A program made the translations under genes and the position numbers. DNA of 64,000 nt from an uncultured Corynebacterium sp. (lineage in GTDB: Bacteria > Actinomycetota > Actinomycetes > Mycobacteriales > Mycobacteriaceae): positions 248,001-312,000 of the forward strand of contig CALUCD010000001.1 in assembly GCA_943914465.1 (NCBI GenBank). The letters run 5' to 3'. Below the pieces are notes generated by a model. That model was not told where the DNA came from. It did not search any database and was given only the letters and a program-made list of their open reading frames with translations. Positions 1-8,498 of this stretch are shown here, piece by piece. Position 1 is the first letter of the stretch, and each line of letters begins with the position of its first letter.

Positions 1-313
1 CACGCCGCGGCATCGACGCGAAGATATCCATTGGGGGTGGTGGCGGCGAGTTGTCGATGTAGCACTTGCGCGCCACCGGCGCGCCGACTCGCTTGCGCAC
101 CGTCGCGGTGACCTCAAATTCGAGGTAACGGTGGTCCTTCCACACGCGCACGTGGTCCCCAGGCACCACCTGAGCAGCCGCTTTAACACTTTGTTCGTTG
201 AGTTTCACGTGCCCGGCGCGCACCGCCTCTGCGGCCTGACTGCGGGTTTTAAAGATTCGCACCGCCCACAGCCACACATCAATGCGTACTGCAGATCCGT
301 CCGGTTGCGTCAT
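1..313 (-). CDS. S4-domain RNA-binding protein (Hsp15/HslR family), partial
   Basis: Reading from the ATG at 313, the protein begins MTQPDGSAVRIDVWLWAVRI and runs off the window start, leaving about 104 residues. The segment RIDVWLWAVRIFKTRSQAAE (residues 9-28) followed by AGHVKLNE is the classic S4 RNA-binding fold seen in Hsp15/HslR and other ribosome-associated proteins. HslR binds stalled large ribosomal subunits; that role is family knowledge and unproven here. It is the last visible gene of a minus-strand run after the YigZ and small membrane protein genes, with a 9-base gap to the latter. The C-terminus is missing because of the window edge. Confidence 0.85.
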   Translation of the reverse strand, partial: MTQPDGSAVRIDVWLWAVRIFKTRSQAAEAVRAGHVKLNEQSVKAAAQVVPGDHVRVWKDHRYLEFEVTATVRKRVGAPVARKCYIDNSPPPPPMDIFASMPRR

Positions 314-322
314 TGCTGCGTA

Positions 323-559
323 TCAGCGCCACTCGTCAACATGGTTGACAATTTTTTGCGCTTTGCTCCAGTTGTAGAAACCGCCCGCGACAGCAACGAT
401 GAACCCGAGGATGAGCAGCTGCCACGATTGTGTCAAAAGCGCCAGCACGATACCGCCTGCGACCCCGCCGCCGGCCCACATCGCTGCGTTGTTCATGTAC
501 TTGCGCATCGCTTGCTTGCGCTGCTCAATTGGGTTGTTCGGTCGGGGCTGCATTGTCAT
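323..559 (-). CDS. Small membrane protein of unknown function
   Basis: A 78-residue protein starting MTMQPRP. A charged N-terminus (about residues 10-25) is followed by two hydrophobic stretches, roughly residues 27-42 and 45-61, so two membrane spans with a short loop are likely. I chose the ATG at 559 because it overlaps the stop of the upstream YigZ gene (ATGA), the usual sign of translational coupling; an in-frame ATG six codons earlier lies inside that gene. No functional motif is visible. It may be co-expressed with its RNA-related neighbours, but no function can be inferred. Confidence 0.7.
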   Translation of the reverse strand: MTMQPRPNNPIEQRKQAMRKYMNNAAMWAGGGVAGGIVLALLTQSWQLLILGFIVAVAGGFYNWSKAQKIVNHVDEWR

Positions 560-1197
560 GCTGCTGATTCTACCCATCTGTGTCCCGCCGATTTTGTGGT
601 AGCGCTGCCTTGCGTTGCGGCGGCGACCGCTGCGTCAACACGCGAGCGCTCGCCGGGCGCGAACGCTAGCGTGTACGTTGCCATCGAGCCGTATGCCACG
701 TCGACGACCTCGATGCCGTGGTTGCGCAACTCTGCTTCCACCCGCCCGGCATCTCGATGTGGAAGCGCGACCTGGGCTAGCTCTGCTACTGTTTTCCGCC
801 GTCGCTCCACCTGATCCACCGCCGCAGCCACCGCATTCGTGTACGCACTCACAAGGCCGCCAGTTCCAAGTTTGACCCCGCCGAAATAACGGATGACCAC
901 AGCACACACATCCTGCAGTCCGGAGCCTTTCAGCACCTCCAGCATGGGCCTGCCGGCTGTACCGGAAGGTTCCCCGTCATCGGATGAGCGCAGAATTGGT
1001 TGCGCTCCATCAACATTGATGATGAATGCTGAACAGTGATGACGCGCATCGGGATAGGCATCTCGCGCCTGCTGCACGAATGCGCGCGCATCCTCTTCGG
1101 TACTCACGCGGTTGAGCCACGTAATAAACCGCGAGCGCTTGATCTCAAACTCACAGGTAACAAGGCGCTGGGCTGGCAGTTCGTAGGCTGAAAGCAT
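556..1197 (-). CDS. yigZ: IMPACT/YigZ family protein
   Basis: A 213-residue protein with the YigZ/IMPACT signature: SSDDGEPSGTAGRPML near residues 71-86 and VIRYFGGVKLGTGGL near residues 101-115, followed by a C-terminal UPF0029-like domain. Eukaryotic IMPACT modulates GCN2 in translational stress; the bacterial role is unclear, and nucleic-acid or ribosome binding has been proposed. The ATG at 1197 is used; a TTG three codons upstream (1206) is possible. No clear Shine-Dalgarno sequence is seen. The gene is divergent from treZ, with only about 26 bases between start codons. It overlaps the next gene by four bases. Confidence 0.9.
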   Translation of the reverse strand: MLSAYELPAQRLVTCEFEIKRSRFITWLNRVSTEEDARAFVQQARDAYPDARHHCSAFIINVDGAQPILRSSDDGEPSGTAGRPMLEVLKGSGLQDVCAVVIRYFGGVKLGTGGLVSAYTNAVAAAVDQVERRRKTVAELAQVALPHRDAGRVEAELRNHGIEVVDVAYGSMATYTLAFAPGERSRVDAAVAAATQGSATTKSAGHRWVESAA

Positions 1198-1223
1198 CGG
1201 TGTCAAGATAGTACGCTAGTGGT

Positions 1224-2987
1224 GTGACACAGCGCTACGAGGGCTATGAGGTCTACGAGGTCTGGGCACCGTACGCGCGTGGGATGTGCCTGATTATCGG
1301 TGACATCACGCATGAGATGCACGCTGACACCGCACGCACCGGCTGGTGGGTGGCTGATGAAACCCCCAAGGACGGGCAACGGTACGCATTTTCGCTTTTC
1401 GACGGCACCGAGTGGACCAAACCACTGCCCGACCCCCGCACCCGTTCACAACCTGACGGGGTGCACGGCCCCTCGGAGGTCGTCTCACCCGAATTTGGCT
1501 GGACTGACCAGCATTGGCGCGGCCTGCATCTCAAAGAACAGGTCCTCTACGAGTTGCATGTGGGCACGTTCACCCCGCAGGGCACATTTGACGCGGTAGC
1601 CGAAAAGCTGCAACACCTGGCGGATCTCGGGGTGAACTCGATCGAGCTCATGCCAGTGCAACCATTTGCCGGGGGCCGAAACTGGGGCTACGACGGTGTG
1701 GATTGGTTCGCAGTCGAAGCGTCATACGGTGGGCCGGAGGGGCTCAAGCGCCTCGTGGACGCAGCGCACGCGGCTGGCATCGCAGTGATTTTAGACGTGG
1801 TGTACAACCATTTCGGCCCCGAGGGCAATTACAACGGCCTGTTCGGCCCCTACCTCACCGCCGGGCACACCGGATGGGGCGATGTGGTCAACATTTCAGG
1901 CCCTGGGTCCGATGAGGTGCGCGCGTACATCCTTGACACCGTGCGGCAGTGGTTGAGTGAATTCCACATTGACGGTCTGCGCCTCGATGCGGTGCACGCC
2001 TACGACGACCGTCGTGCATACTCCATCATGGAAGAAATCTGCCAGGTTGCAGACGAGGTAGCCGAAAAAACACAGGTGCCACGCACGATTATCGGCGAGA
2101 CGGACCAGAACGACCCACGCATTGTCAACGATGAATCGCGCGGCGGGTATGGGCTTTCCGCCCAATGGCTCGACGACGTGCACCACTGCGTGCACACTCT
2201 CATTACCGGAGAGACACAGGGCTACTACGTGGATTACGGCAGCGTAGACATCCTCGCCGACACACTGACCCATGCGTACCGGTTCCGCAACTCATGGTCA
2301 ACGTATCGGGCTCGCACCCACGGGCGCCCATTAGACCTCGCGCACGTCGCGCCGTGGCGGATGGTCACCTTCACCACCAATCACGACCAGACGGGTAACC
2401 GGGCGGCGGGCGATCGGGCGTCGCAAAGCTTGAAGCCCGAACAGCTCGCACTGCGCGCAGCTGTCATCCTCCTCTCCCCGTTCACACCCATGCTGTTCAT
2501 GGGTGAAGAATTCGGTGCGCAAACCCCGTTTCCGTTCTTCGTGTCACACACGGATGAGGAGCTCAATCGGATGACTCGCGAAGGGCGCCTGCTTGAATTC
2601 TCCCGCCAAGGATGGGTCGCTTCCGATGTTCCTGATCCGTCAGACCCGCAGACGTATGCCGCAGCGAAGCTTGACTGGAGCTTCTCAAGCGAGCAGCGCC
2701 AGCTTCTCGACGCCTACACTCGCCTTCTTTCCATCCGCCGCGAACACGGATTCAACCGTGACGATCTTCGTGAGCTGCAGGTCGACCACGGTCAGACGTG
2801 GCTGACCATGCGCCAACGCGACACCTCGCCCGGCTCGATCGTGTTTGCCGGAAACTTTTCCGATGGCGGGGTCACCGTGCCCGTCAGTGGCGAACTGCTC
2901 TACTCCTTTACCTCACCGCGCGTGGACGTCAAGGCAGGTGAACTGAGGCTCGACCCGTGGGGGTTCGCGGTGCTTGTGCAGCCCTAA
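1224..2987 (+). CDS. treZ: Malto-oligosyltrehalose trehalohydrolase
   Basis: A 587-residue GH13 enzyme that releases trehalose from maltooligosyl-trehalose, the second step of the TreY-TreZ route. An N-terminal carbohydrate-binding domain (residues 1-95) precedes the barrel. The four GH13 regions are visible: DVVYNH (191-196), GLRLDAVHA (251-259, nucleophile D255), IIGETD (289-294, acid/base E292) and TTNHDQT (384-390, D388). The start is a GTG at 1224. The length is normal for TreZ. Trehalose is a compatible solute and the precursor of trehalose mycolates in this order. The partner treY is not in the window. The ilvA gene converges on its 3' end with 15 bases between stops. Confidence 0.95.
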   Translation: MTQRYEGYEVYEVWAPYARGMCLIIGDITHEMHADTARTGWWVADETPKDGQRYAFSLFDGTEWTKPLPDPRTRSQPDGVHGPSEVVSPEFGWTDQHWRGLHLKEQVLYELHVGTFTPQGTFDAVAEKLQHLADLGVNSIELMPVQPFAGGRNWGYDGVDWFAVEASYGGPEGLKRLVDAAHAAGIAVILDVVYNHFGPEGNYNGLFGPYLTAGHTGWGDVVNISGPGSDEVRAYILDTVRQWLSEFHIDGLRLDAVHAYDDRRAYSIMEEICQVADEVAEKTQVPRTIIGETDQNDPRIVNDESRGGYGLSAQWLDDVHHCVHTLITGETQGYYVDYGSVDILADTLTHAYRFRNSWSTYRARTHGRPLDLAHVAPWRMVTFTTNHDQTGNRAAGDRASQSLKPEQLALRAAVILLSPFTPMLFMGEEFGAQTPFPFFVSHTDEELNRMTREGRLLEFSRQGWVASDVPDPSDPQTYAAAKLDWSFSSEQRQLLDAYTRLLSIRREHGFNRDDLRELQVDHGQTWLTMRQRDTSPGSIVFAGNFSDGGVTVPVSGELLYSFTSPRVDVKAGELRLDPWGFAVLVQP

Positions 2988-3002
2988 CGGGCTTGATGCG
3001 AC

Positions 3003-4289
3003 CTAGCCAGAGACGATGTAGTCGTACTCAGGCGTGCCCGGCATGAGTTGGCGGCATTCCATTGGCGACGCCGCCATCCGCTCCAACAGCGGATCCAAGT
3101 CGCTTGCCCGGCTCAATTCAAGGCCCACAAGCGCGGCGCCGGTCTCCCGATTATTTTTCTTCAGGTATTCAAACAACACGATGTCATCGTCGGGTCCGAG
3201 AATCTCAGTTAAAAAGGTGCGCAGCTGCCCCGGCTCCTGCGGAAAATTGACCAGAAAGTAGTGGCGCAGCCCCCGGTGCACCAGGGAGCGTTCCATCACC
3301 TCGGCGTATCGCAGGACATCGTTATTTCCACCCGAGATGATGCACACCGCGGTCGAATCCGGCTGCACCTGCATCGAACCTAACCCCGCGACGGACAACG
3401 CACCAGCTGGCTCGGCGATGATGCCCTCATTCTGATAGAGCGCGAGCATCTCAGTGCACACCGCTCCCTCATCCACCGCAAGCAGGTGTGTGCGCCCCTG
3501 GTTTCGCTCAATTACCTCGAACGGATACTGGCCGATGCGCTTGACTGCCGCGCCGTCAACGAACGGGTCAATCGTTTCAAGCGTGACCGGGCCGCCATGA
3601 TCAAGCGCGGCGGCCAGCGATGCCGCGCCACGCGGTTCCACCCCAACGACAGCAGTGCGTGGAGACATGTCCGCGAGGTACGATGCCACACCGGCCATCA
3701 GCCCCCCGCCGCCAACCGGCACAACAAGTGTGTCAAGCTCCTGGCCCAGGCCCGTGAGCTGCGCCAGGATCTCGGCGGCGACAGTGCCCTGGCCAGTCAC
3801 CGTCGCGCGCGAATCGAACGGTTCGATCACTGTCGCCCCGCGAGCTGCCGCATCTGCTTGCGCAGCCTGCGCGGCCTCATCAAACGTGTCGCCGGTGACC
3901 ACCAGTTCGATCGCCTCGCCCCCATGCACACGGATGCGGTCGCGCTTTTGCTTCGGCGTCGGCTTCGGCACAAAGATTTTTCCCTTGATACCCATTGCCC
4001 GGCACGCATACGCAACCCCCTGGGCATGGTTGCCTGCAGAGGCGGCGACCACACCTGCCGCGCGGTCAGCGTCAGACAACCCGGAGATCCCGTAGTACGC
4101 CCCCCGGATCTTGTACGAGCGAACATCCTGCAGGTCTTCACGCTTGAGGTAAATACGGCTGCCATGAAGCTCAGACAGACGCGGACAATACTGCAGGGGA
4201 GTCGGCTCAATAACCGCTGATATGCGCGCCTGCGCCGCTTGAATATCCGCAGCGCGCACCGGTGTGAACTCCGCCAGGCGAGAACTCAT
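3003..4289 (-). CDS. ilvA: Threonine dehydratase (isoleucine biosynthesis)
   Basis: A 428-residue PLP enzyme that deaminates L-threonine to 2-oxobutyrate, the entry step of isoleucine synthesis. SYKIRGAY at residues 58-65 carries the PLP lysine (K60), and a glycine-rich phosphate loop VGGGGLMAG lies near residue 190. A single ACT-like regulatory region (about 335-428) follows, as in the C. glutamicum enzyme, whose family is inhibited by isoleucine. No Shine-Dalgarno sequence precedes the ATG, but TAGAAT lies eight bases upstream, suggesting a leaderless mRNA. It is convergent with treZ and divergent from the small secreted protein gene. Confidence 0.95.
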   Translation of the reverse strand: MSSRLAEFTPVRAADIQAAQARISAVIEPTPLQYCPRLSELHGSRIYLKREDLQDVRSYKIRGAYYGISGLSDADRAAGVVAASAGNHAQGVAYACRAMGIKGKIFVPKPTPKQKRDRIRVHGGEAIELVVTGDTFDEAAQAAQADAAARGATVIEPFDSRATVTGQGTVAAEILAQLTGLGQELDTLVVPVGGGGLMAGVASYLADMSPRTAVVGVEPRGAASLAAALDHGGPVTLETIDPFVDGAAVKRIGQYPFEVIERNQGRTHLLAVDEGAVCTEMLALYQNEGIIAEPAGALSVAGLGSMQVQPDSTAVCIISGGNNDVLRYAEVMERSLVHRGLRHYFLVNFPQEPGQLRTFLTEILGPDDDIVLFEYLKKNNRETGAALVGLELSRASDLDPLLERMAASPMECRQLMPGTPEYDYIVSG

Positions 4290-4297
4290 AGTCGCCG

Positions 4298-4303
4298 ATT
4301 CTA
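4298..4303 (-). promoter_or_regulatory. Probable -10 element of ilvA (leaderless)
   Basis: The minus strand reads TAGAAT here (five of six matches to TATAAT), eight bases before the ilvA ATG. Transcription would begin at or next to the start codon. No convincing -35 hexamer is seen. This is an inference from sequence only. Confidence 0.45.
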
Positions 4304-4424
4304 TCGCCGAGGTTTCACCGAGTGGTCAGCGCGCCCCCACATGCGAAACCTGTTACATTAGATCGCGCTTACGTTTCCCGTCCCTCAATCGCCGACGAAG
4401 CGCAAAAGCGCACAAGGATCCCTC

Positions 4425-4835
4425 ATGAACGCTCGTACCGCACTCGCCGCGGCCACCGCCGCCGCACTCAGCATCACTCCCCTAACTCCGGCCAACGCTC
4501 AGGAAACCCCGTCACCCACCACCGCTACCGCCACACCAACAGCTACCGGCAGCGCTCCAGCTGCCAGCACCGTGCCGACCACCGTGCCGACAAAGAGCTC
4601 TGACTCGTCATCTGGGTCCAGCGGTTCCAGTGCGCGAACTGGCACTACCTCATCCTCGTCCGAGGATTTGAGCTCAAAGCTCATCGAGCTCAACACCCTC
4701 GACGCTGATGCTGAAATGGCATTCGCGATCATCCAAGGTGTGCTTGCGCTCTTGACCGCCCTAGTTCAATTCGGCGTGGTGATGGTGAAGGTCTCGCCGA
4801 GCTTCAAAGCTCAGCTGCAGCGCCTGCTGCCATAA
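4425..4835 (+). CDS. Secreted Ser/Thr/Pro-rich protein with C-terminal hydrophobic segment
   Basis: A 136-residue protein with a typical Sec signal peptide: MNART, a hydrophobic Ala-rich core, and probable cleavage after ANA near residue 25. The mature part is low-complexity Thr/Pro/Ser (about 26-85), which looks like a wall-spanning or O-mannosylated stalk. A hydrophobic segment follows (about 103-120, IQGVLALLTALVQFGVVMV) and then a basic tail. A secreted protein sits at the same place, between ilvA and dnaE, in C. glutamicum, so it is a conserved positional orthologue of unknown function. TACATT at about 4356 could be its -10. It is convergent with dnaE. Confidence 0.75.
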   Translation: MNARTALAAATAAALSITPLTPANAQETPSPTTATATPTATGSAPAASTVPTTVPTKSSDSSSGSSGSSARTGTTSSSSEDLSSKLIELNTLDADAEMAFAIIQGVLALLTALVQFGVVMVKVSPSFKAQLQRLLP

Positions 4836-4853
4836 CGGCGCGCAACAGCTACC

Positions 4854-7800
4854 TCAGCCGAGGATCCCCGGGCCCATAGTGGCTTTCAAGTCACCCATCA
4901 AGCTCGCCGATCGCTCAACGCGCAAGTGCTCACCAAGCACCATGAGCTGGCTTCGCTCACCACTTGCAAGGTTGAGATACACATCAGTCTCACCCGGGTT
5001 GTTGAGCAACACCTGCTTGAGTTTTGCAATGTTGTCCAGCGTGCAGTGCTCCGTGCGCATCGTGAGGCGCAAGGGCAAACCCACGCCATTGCCCGGCCCC
5101 AAATCAGGCACCTTCACGTCATCGCCGAACAAGCTCACCCTGTCATCACGAATAGAAATATGAGCCTTGACTAGGATGATGTTGTCCTCAACGATTTGTG
5201 GAGCCACCAGCGCGTACACCTTGTTGAACAACAGCACATCAACCTGGGCACCGTGGTGATCCTCCAGCGTCACAATCGCCCAGGGCGAGCCGTCTTTCTT
5301 TGAAAAACGGCGGTCAACAGAAGCGATCAAACCGCCAATCGTCACTTCCGCGCCGTGGCGCAGCTCGCCAGCCAAAATCGTGGTGAGCTCCGTATCTGTC
5401 TGCGCATCGATCGCCTGTTCAAATCCGTCAAGCGGGTGGCCAGACACGTACAGGCCGAGCATCTCCCGCTCCAGGGCGAGCTTGTGTTTGCGATCCCACT
5501 CATCATCCGGCACCTCAATGGCAAACCCCGCTGCGGCGGCGCCTGCCTCGTCCGCGCCATCAAAGGCGGAGAACAGATCAAACTGGCCCTTATCGGCAGC
5601 TTTCTTCGTAGAAAGCACCGAGTCGACCGCATCTTCCTGGATGAGCATCAAACCCTTGCGCGGATGCCCCAGCGAATCAAACGCGCCTGCTTTAATCAAT
5701 GATTCGGTGATGCGCTTGTTGCAGGCAGCCAAGTCGATCTTGTCCAGGTAGTCAGAAAAACTCGTGAACTCGCCTTTCTCCTTGCGCGTGTGGCGAATGG
5801 ACTCAACCACATCCGCGCCGACGTTGCGCACCGCGGCGAGGCCGTATCGCACGTCCTCCCCCACCGCGATGAAGTTCTCCTCCGACTCATTGATATCTGG
5901 CTGTAAAACGCTCACGCCCATGTGGCGACAGTCCGCCAAGTAGATCGCAGACTTATCCTTCTTATCCCCCACCGACGTCAGCAGCGCCGCCAAATATTCG
6001 GCGGTGTAATTCGCCTTCATATACGCCGTCCAATATGACACCAGCGCATAGCCGGCGGCGTGCGATTTGTTGAACGCGTAGGACGCGAACGGTTCAATCG
6101 TGCCCCACAGCGCATCGACTGCCGCCTTCGAATAGCCGTTTTGCGCCATGCCGCTAGAAAACGTCTCGTACTCCTTCGCTAGCACTTCCGGCTTCTTCTT
6201 GCCCATCGCTTTACGGAACCCGTCCGCCTGGCCAGCGGTGTAATTCGCCACCTTCTGAGAGATGTTCATGATCTGCTCCTGGTAGACGATCAGGCCATAC
6301 GTCTCATCCAGAATCTCCTTCAGCGGCTCTTCCAGCTCCGGATGGATCGGTGTAATCGGCTTTCGCCCGTTTTTCCGATCCGCGTAATCCCAGTGCGCGT
6401 TCACACCCATCGGCCCAGGGCGATACAGCGCCAGCGACGCAACAATGTCATTGAACCCAGTCGGCTTCATCCGCTTGAGCAGCTCCTGCATGCCACCCGA
6501 GTCAAGCTGGAACACACCGAGCGTATCGCCGCGTGACAGCAGCTCATACACCTTCGGATCGTCAGTGGTCAACGCCTCCAGGTCGATGGTTTCGCCCCGG
6601 TTCTTCTGCACGTTTTCTAACGCGTCGCCGAGCACCGTGAGGTTGCGAAGGCCCAGAAAGTCCATCTTCAACAGCCCGATCGCCTCACACGCCGGGTAGT
6701 CCCATCCGGTGATCAACGCCCCATCAGTTGGGCGCTTCCACATCGGGATGTGCTCCATCAACGGTACAGACGCCATGATCACCGCGCAGGCATGCACGCC
6801 CGCTTGGCGCACCACACCCTCGAGGCCGCGCGCTGTCTCATAAATCTTGGCAACGTCAGGGTCGGTTTCAATGAGAGAGCGCACCTCCGCAGCCTCGGTG
6901 TAGCGTGCGTGCTCTGGATCGGTGATGCCGGACAGCGGAATGTCCTTTGCCATGATCGCTGGTGGCAACGCAGCGTTGATGCGGTCTGCCATCTGGAATC
7001 CCGGCTGGCCGAAGTTGACCCGGGCGGAGTCTTTGATCGCCTGCTTCGTCTTCACCGTACCGAAGGTGATCACCTGCGCAATCTTGTCCTCACCCCAGCG
7101 ATCCGCTGCATAGGTAATCATCTCACCACGCCTACGGTCGTCGAAGTCAATATCAATATCGGGGGCAGACGGACGCTCCGGGTTCAAAAAGCGCTCGAAC
7201 AACAACCCGTGCTCCATCGGATCGATATTCGTGATCGTCAGCGCATAGGCGACCAGCGAGCCTGCAGCCGAGCCACGCCCCGGCCCGACGCGGATACCAA
7301 TCTCACGTGCGTGTTTGATCAGCTCCGCGACAATCAAGAAGTAAGACGGGTAACCCTTCATATCAATGACGTCCACCTCGTAGTTCGCCCGGTCGATGTA
7401 TTCGCCCGGCACGTCGGCGCCGTCAAACCGCTCCTTCAGCCCCTTCATGACCTCTTTGCGCAACCAAGATGTCGGGGTCTCACCCTCCGGGACATCGGCG
7501 ATCGGCATCCGGTCGTGCGGGTGTTCTTCCCACAACTCGGAGTAATCACCGACACGCTCAGCGATCCACAACGTGTTGTCACACCCATCAGGCACCTCAG
7601 CATCCCACAGCTGCCGCATCTGCTCCGCAGATTTGATGTAGTAACCGGTGCCGTCAAACTTGAACCGATCCGGGTCCATCAGCGTTTTCCCGGTTTGCAC
7701 ACACAGCATCGCCTCATGCGACGCGGCCTGTGATTCGAGCACGTAGTGACAATCATTCGTCACCAGCGGCGGTAAGTCGAGGGCGCGCCCAATGCGCAGC

Positions 7801-8420
7801 AGATCCTCACGCACACGACGCTCAATGTTCAGGCCGTGATCCATCAACTCCAGGAAGAAGTTGTCTTTGCCGTAGATGTCCTGCCACATCGCCGCGGCCT
7901 CGAGTGCTGCATCGTACTGGCCCAACCGCAACCGCGTTTGCACGTCACCCGATGGGCAACCTGTGGTGGCGATAATCCCATCCGCATGCTCTGCGATGAG
8001 TTCCGCATCCATCCGCGGCCACTTGCCTAGCTGGCCCTCATACGAGGCCAGGGAAGACAACTTGAACAGGTTGCGCAGCCCTGTCACATTCTCCGCCAGC
8101 ATGGTTTGGTGCAGATACGCACCCGAGGCCGAGACGTCATCGGATTTTTGGTCAGGAGTGCCCCACAACTGGCGCTGCTTGTCAAAGCGGCTGCCGGGGG
8201 CCATATACGCCTCAATGCCGATGATCGGTTTCACACCCGCGTCGACCATGCGCCGATAAAACGCGTTCGAGCCGAACATATTGCCGTGGTCGGTCACACC
8301 CACCGCCGGCATGTTTTGGCGGGCGACCTCCTCGGCGAGCAAATCCACCTTCGCCATCCCGTCAAGCATTGAAAACTCAGTGTGGTTATGCAGATGTACG
8401 AAGGAGGAGTGTTTCGCCAT
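4854..8420 (-). CDS. dnaE: DNA polymerase III alpha subunit
   Basis: The replicative DNA polymerase catalytic subunit, 1188 residues, close to the mycobacterial DnaE1 in length and sequence. An N-terminal PHP domain (HLHNHTEFSMLDG at residues 9-21) is followed by the polymerase domain, with the catalytic acidic cluster PDIDIDFDDRR near residues 418-428. Helix-hairpin-helix and OB-fold domains lie in the C-terminal third. I prefer the ATG at 8420 over the ATGs at 8432/8429: there is no Shine-Dalgarno sequence, but TATGAT lies exactly seven bases before 8420, and MAKHSSFVHLHNH matches the family N-terminus. It is preceded on the same strand by the ABC exporter genes. Confidence 0.97.
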   Translation of the reverse strand: MAKHSSFVHLHNHTEFSMLDGMAKVDLLAEEVARQNMPAVGVTDHGNMFGSNAFYRRMVDAGVKPIIGIEAYMAPGSRFDKQRQLWGTPDQKSDDVSASGAYLHQTMLAENVTGLRNLFKLSSLASYEGQLGKWPRMDAELIAEHADGIIATTGCPSGDVQTRLRLGQYDAALEAAAMWQDIYGKDNFFLELMDHGLNIERRVREDLLRIGRALDLPPLVTNDCHYVLESQAASHEAMLCVQTGKTLMDPDRFKFDGTGYYIKSAEQMRQLWDAEVPDGCDNTLWIAERVGDYSELWEEHPHDRMPIADVPEGETPTSWLRKEVMKGLKERFDGADVPGEYIDRANYEVDVIDMKGYPSYFLIVAELIKHAREIGIRVGPGRGSAAGSLVAYALTITNIDPMEHGLLFERFLNPERPSAPDIDIDFDDRRRGEMITYAADRWGEDKIAQVITFGTVKTKQAIKDSARVNFGQPGFQMADRINAALPPAIMAKDIPLSGITDPEHARYTEAAEVRSLIETDPDVAKIYETARGLEGVVRQAGVHACAVIMASVPLMEHIPMWKRPTDGALITGWDYPACEAIGLLKMDFLGLRNLTVLGDALENVQKNRGETIDLEALTTDDPKVYELLSRGDTLGVFQLDSGGMQELLKRMKPTGFNDIVASLALYRPGPMGVNAHWDYADRKNGRKPITPIHPELEEPLKEILDETYGLIVYQEQIMNISQKVANYTAGQADGFRKAMGKKKPEVLAKEYETFSSGMAQNGYSKAAVDALWGTIEPFASYAFNKSHAAGYALVSYWTAYMKANYTAEYLAALLTSVGDKKDKSAIYLADCRHMGVSVLQPDINESEENFIAVGEDVRYGLAAVRNVGADVVESIRHTRKEKGEFTSFSDYLDKIDLAACNKRITESLIKAGAFDSLGHPRKGLMLIQEDAVDSVLSTKKAADKGQFDLFSAFDGADEAGAAAAGFAIEVPDDEWDRKHKLALEREMLGLYVSGHPLDGFEQAIDAQTDTELTTILAGELRHGAEVTIGGLIASVDRRFSKKDGSPWAIVTLEDHHGAQVDVLLFNKVYALVAPQIVEDNIILVKAHISIRDDRVSLFGDDVKVPDLGPGNGVGLPLRLTMRTEHCTLDNIAKLKQVLLNNPGETDVYLNLASGERSQLMVLGEHLRVERSASLMGDLKATMGPGILG

Positions 8421-8427
8421 GCGGCCC

Positions 8428-8433
8428 ATCATA
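8428..8433 (-). promoter_or_regulatory. Probable -10 element of dnaE (leaderless)
   Basis: The minus strand reads TATGAT (five of six matches to TATAAT) seven bases before the dnaE ATG at 8420, with no ribosome-binding site between. It contains the alternative upstream start codon, which argues against that start. Inference from sequence only. Confidence 0.45.
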
Positions 8434-8498
8434 TCGGCGCTGCTGCCACGGCCTGCAACCGTGGCGTTAGGCCGCGAAAACGCGGCAGGTGCGCAACC

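Noticed and set aside
131..814. 227-residue plus-strand open frame
   Set aside because: It is antisense to the S4, small membrane and YigZ genes, has no ribosome site, and its composition is typical of an antisense frame in GC-rich coding DNA.
6750..7733. 327-residue plus-strand open frame inside dnaE
   Set aside because: Fully antisense to the conserved polymerase domain, His/Arg-rich, and without any family motif; a shadow of dnaE.
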